Below, in pieces: positions 61,743-64,000 of a DNA stretch of 64,000 nucleotides. The notes under the pieces were generated by a model. The model was not told the DNA's origin. It saw only the letters and a list, made by a program, of their open reading frames with translations, and did no database searches. The stretch covers positions 186,001 through 250,000 of the forward strand of contig JANFFA010000002.1 of assembly GCA_030848925.1 (NCBI GenBank), in the 5' to 3' direction. The DNA is from Rhodalgimonas zhirmunskyi. Lineage in GTDB: Bacteria; Pseudomonadota; Alphaproteobacteria; Rhodobacterales; Rhodobacteraceae. The position numbers and the translations under genes were made by a program. The number at the start of each line of letters is the position of its first letter. Position 1 is the stretch's first letter.

Positions 61743-62123
61743 TCAGATCGACAGGTCCTGCAATTCCCAGATTTCCATCAACGAGCGTTCCCCGACCCGG
61801 ATAAGCCGCGCCAGAACGGCGGCCTGCGCGACCGTGTCGTTGGTGCTCGCGCATTGGTGCAACTGTTGCGCCACGCGGCTCAGCGCGGCCATGCCGATCT
61901 GTTCCGCGATCGCCGCGATGGACCGCGCGCCCTTGCGCATCTCGTCGATCTCGTTGGCGCGAAAATATCTTTCGACCTGGCTCAACCGCAGCGCCAGTTC
62001 CTCCATCGCGCGGCAGACCACGTCTTCGGCGCTGCTGTCGCCCAACTGCCTGTAAAGCGCTTCGAGTTTCTCGGAATCGAGGCCGGCCGCCTCGTTCTGT
62101 GCAAGCATCTCTACGTTTGCCAC
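61743..62123 (-). CDS. Small helical protein, possibly Hpt-like without the phospho-His
   Basis: 126 residues, nearly all helical. The segment FRANEIDEMRKGARSIAAIA, then EQIGMAALSRVAQQLHQC has the look of a histidine-phosphotransfer four-helix bundle, but the usual HxLKG His is replaced (ARSIAA). No signal peptide or membrane segment. It may be a degenerate Hpt protein or an unrelated helical bundle. Convergent with the HNH gene, divergent from the carbonic anhydrase gene. Confidence 0.6.
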   Translation of the reverse strand: MANVEMLAQNEAAGLDSEKLEALYRQLGDSSAEDVVCRAMEELALRLSQVERYFRANEIDEMRKGARSIAAIAEQIGMAALSRVAQQLHQCASTNDTVAQAAVLARLIRVGERSLMEIWELQDLSI

Positions 62124-62301
62124 TGTCTCACCCTCTTTGTCGTCATCGCCCCCACAGGCCCTGCGACATCATAGGATCGAATAAGTTCCGAAATCGTTGA
62201 GGCCAAACCGCCCCCCCACGGGGATTTCTCTCGAATTAAACTTGAAATCCGGGTAGCTAGGCCAAGATAGAAGCACGAAACCACAACTGACAGGTCCGCG
62301 C

Positions 62302-62949
62302 ATGCAAAACGCCCGCCCACTGCCAAACTACCTTATCAAACGTTACAATGGCTGGAAGGCCACGACGTATAAGGAAAACGAAGCGTGGTATCATCGCCTC
62401 GCCGACGAAGGGCAGCGCCCGCGCGCGATGGTGATTTCCTGTTGCGACAGCCGCGTGCATGTCACGTCGATCTTTGGCGCGGATAACGGCGAATTCTTCA
62501 TTCACCGCAACATCGCCAACCTCGTGCCGCCCTACAAGCCCGACGGGTTGCAGCACGGCACCTCGGCCGCGGTGGAATATGCCGTCACGGCGCTAAAGGT
62601 GGCGCATATCATCGTGCTGGGCCATTCCAATTGCGGCGGTGTGCAGGGCTGCCTGTCGATGTGCTCCGGCAAGGCCCCCGAGCTGGAAGAAAAATCCAGT
62701 TTCGTTGGCCGCTGGATGGACATCCTGCGCCCCGGCTACGAGCGGATCAAGGATCTGCCCGAAGAGACGCAGGCCGCCGCGCTGGAAAAGGAATCCGTGC
62801 TGGTCAGCATCCAGAACCTGATGACCTTTCCCTTCGTCGCCAAAGAGGTGAAAGAGGGCCGGTTGACCCTTCACGCCCTGTGGAACGACATCGGCGAAGG
62901 TGGGCTGGAACATTACGACCCGGAACAGGGCCACTTCCTGTCGGTCTGA
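62302..62949 (+). CDS. Beta-class carbonic anhydrase
   Basis: 215 residues. Interconverts CO2 and bicarbonate. Zinc ligands Cys48 (CDSRV), His108 and Cys111 (GHSNCGG) and the Asp49-Arg51 dyad are all present; FFIHRNIANLVPP and GTSAAVEYAV surround the site. C-terminal LHALWNDIGEGGLEHYD is typical of the group. The AAAACGCCC context gives little ribosome-binding site; the ATG at 62302 is chosen because it starts the conserved LPNYLIKRY segment. Confidence 0.95.
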   Translation: MQNARPLPNYLIKRYNGWKATTYKENEAWYHRLADEGQRPRAMVISCCDSRVHVTSIFGADNGEFFIHRNIANLVPPYKPDGLQHGTSAAVEYAVTALKVAHIIVLGHSNCGGVQGCLSMCSGKAPELEEKSSFVGRWMDILRPGYERIKDLPEETQAAALEKESVLVSIQNLMTFPFVAKEVKEGRLTLHALWNDIGEGGLEHYDPEQGHFLSV

Positions 62950-62962
62950 TCCCGATACTCTG

Positions 62963-62988
62963 CCCGGGCCGGTGTGATCCGGCCCGGG
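62963..62988. terminator. Stem-loop between convergent genes
   Basis: CCCGGGCCGG (62963-62972) pairs with CCGGCCCGGG (62979-62988) around TGTGAT. It sits 14 nt past the carbonic anhydrase stop and 15 nt from the end of the MuiA-like gene. No strong T-run, so it may act as a transcript-end barrier rather than a classical terminator. Confidence 0.55.
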
Positions 62989-63003
62989 AAGGTCGGTCTT
63001 GCC

Positions 63004-64000
63004 TTAGCGCAGCACCTTACCGTCAGGCCATTTCAGGCTGTAGTTCAGCGTGATCTTGGTGGTCTGCCCCGGTGCGATTTCGCTGTCCCACGCAAGGATG
63101 CCCTTGGCGTCATCGAGATCGACGATTCCAGGGCGCGGGCTGGCGTTCCAGTTGATTTCAAGGTCTTCCTGCTCGGAATAGGGCACTTGGTCGATCACCC
63201 TGAGCGGCCAGCTTTGCCCGGTCAGGTTCTCGACCTCGATGCGCACCTCTTCGCTCAACTCACTCGAACGCGAGATCATACCGCGATCGCCTTCGTTGCG
63301 CTCAATCAGCCGGGTCAGGCGCAGGCCCTCGATTGGGCCAAAGCCCAACTGCGCCGTGCCGCCCGCCGCGATCATGCCGCCCTGCACCGTGCCAACGTAA
63401 TCGCCATCGCGAAACAGCTGCGTCGCCGCACTGGGAAGGATCATCTCATCGCTGGTGTTGGTGAAATCCGCCGTCAGAAAGGCCACTTCCTGTCGGCTTG
63501 GCACGGCCTCGGCGCGCAGCGTTGCGTCAAAGCGCATATCGCCCAGCGCAAGGCGCACGGTATCGGCACCCGAGGCAAGGTTCACGGTCTTGGGATAGTC
63601 ATAACTCACGCTCAGCCCATCAACGACCGAGGCGCGCGCCTCCTCCACGATCATCGGTTCCATCATCGGCTCGGGTGCGCCTGCGCTGTCCATCATGGAT
63701 TTGCGCATCACCTGCACCGGGTCGCCGATCCGGCGCAACTGCGGCCAGAGGTCCGCCGGCTCCACCGCGCCGCCGGGGCGGTTGGTGGACAGGGTCAGCG
63801 CGACATCGCTCCACGCCTCGCCGCTTTCCTGATAGACCAGCGCGCCACGTTTCAGGGTGACATACGCCGCCTCCCGATCAAGAAACGCGTCATAGACCGG
63901 CGACCAGCCCGCGTTTTCGATCACATAGCTGATTTCCAGCGTGCCTTGCGTTGCCTGATCCGCCTCGATCGCCACCGAGACGAGATCGCGTGGCGTCTCG
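63004..64000 (-). CDS. MuiA-like DUF4139 protein, N-terminus beyond window edge
   Basis: The frame is open from the right edge (64000) to a TAA at 63004-63006, 332 codons, so only the C-terminal part is seen. It contains the DUF4139 domain: ISYVIENAGWSPVYDAFLD, LTLSTNRPGGAVEPADLWPQ, FTNTSDEMILPSAATQLFRDG then YVGTVQGG, and a C-terminal INWNASPRPGIVDLDDAKGI. These proteins are called mucoidy inhibitor A-like; they usually have an N-terminal DUF4140 region and coiled coil, and a signal peptide, all expected off-window. Function is not established. Confidence 0.85.
   Translation of the reverse strand, partial: ETPRDLVSVAIEADQATQGTLEISYVIENAGWSPVYDAFLDREAAYVTLKRGALVYQESGEAWSDVALTLSTNRPGGAVEPADLWPQLRRIGDPVQVMRKSMMDSAGAPEPMMEPMIVEEARASVVDGLSVSYDYPKTVNLASGADTVRLALGDMRFDATLRAEAVPSRQEVAFLTADFTNTSDEMILPSAATQLFRDGDYVGTVQGGMIAAGGTAQLGFGPIEGLRLTRLIERNEGDRGMISRSSELSEEVRIEVENLTGQSWPLRVIDQVPYSEQEDLEINWNASPRPGIVDLDDAKGILAWDSEIAPGQTTKITLNYSLKWPDGKVLR

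Overview
The window looks like chromosomal DNA of a Rhodobacteraceae (Roseobacter-group) alphaproteobacterium. The coding sequence is GC-rich and dense. The petABC operon has the Rhodobacter arrangement and protein sizes, dapF is followed by mtaB, and many products (TAT-dependent cyclase, creatinase, glycolate oxidase, purine-ring degradation, DUF1523, P1 peptidase) are typical of that group. No insertion sequence, prophage, integrase or CRISPR array was seen.

Layout. 1-4.4 kb: an RTX repeat protein running off the left edge, preceded by a HlyC-like acyltransferase, a Crp/Fnr regulator, two small exported Cys-containing proteins and tRNA-Lys. 4.6-11.5 kb: dapF-mtaB, a PaiB-like protein, a GST and petABC (cytochrome bc1). 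11.8-15.1 kb: the thiamine ABC transporter thiBPQ under a TPP riboswitch. 15.3-18.4 kb: thyA-folA, then a divergent unit with a small ORF, hemP and a porin-like protein. 19-23.3 kb: glycolate oxidase (glcD, glcE, a small membrane protein, glcF) behind a clear inverted-repeat operator. 23.4-28.3 kb: two tandem trypsin-like proteases, an Hsp20, and an ECF sigma factor coupled to a vWA membrane protein. 28.4-34.4 kb: succinate-semialdehyde dehydrogenase, an alpha/beta hydrolase, a P1-family peptidase, creatinase and an exported cyclase-family hydrolase.

34.7-41.7 kb holds seven co-directional genes: a coiled-coil protein, two soluble proteins of unknown function, a classical AAA ATPase and three small membrane proteins, the last of the DUF1523 type. 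I regard this as the best candidate for an uncharacterised multi-protein system in the window. The rest comprises a split MnmC pair (FAD oxidoreductase and MnmD), a DMT transporter, a lytic transglycosylase, dapA, a DEAD-box helicase with a long repetitive tail, an aminotransferase and a sulfurtransferase, smpB, a purine-catabolism operon (allantoinase-OHCU decarboxylase fusion, allE, allA, NCS2 permease) with a GntR regulator, a flavoprotein and MscS-type channel, an HNH protein, a beta-carbonic anhydrase and a MuiA-like protein cut by the right edge.

How they fit together: dapA and dapF both serve lysine/peptidoglycan precursor synthesis. thyA and folA form the dTMP-folate cycle. The purine operon ends in glyoxylate plus urea, and glycolate oxidase also produces glyoxylate. 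Two non-coding patterns stand out: a dispersed intergenic repeat present at six places on both strands, and a cluster of four short palindromes with 3-nt loops after petC. Functions are assigned by reading motifs and remembered family features; no database search was possible.
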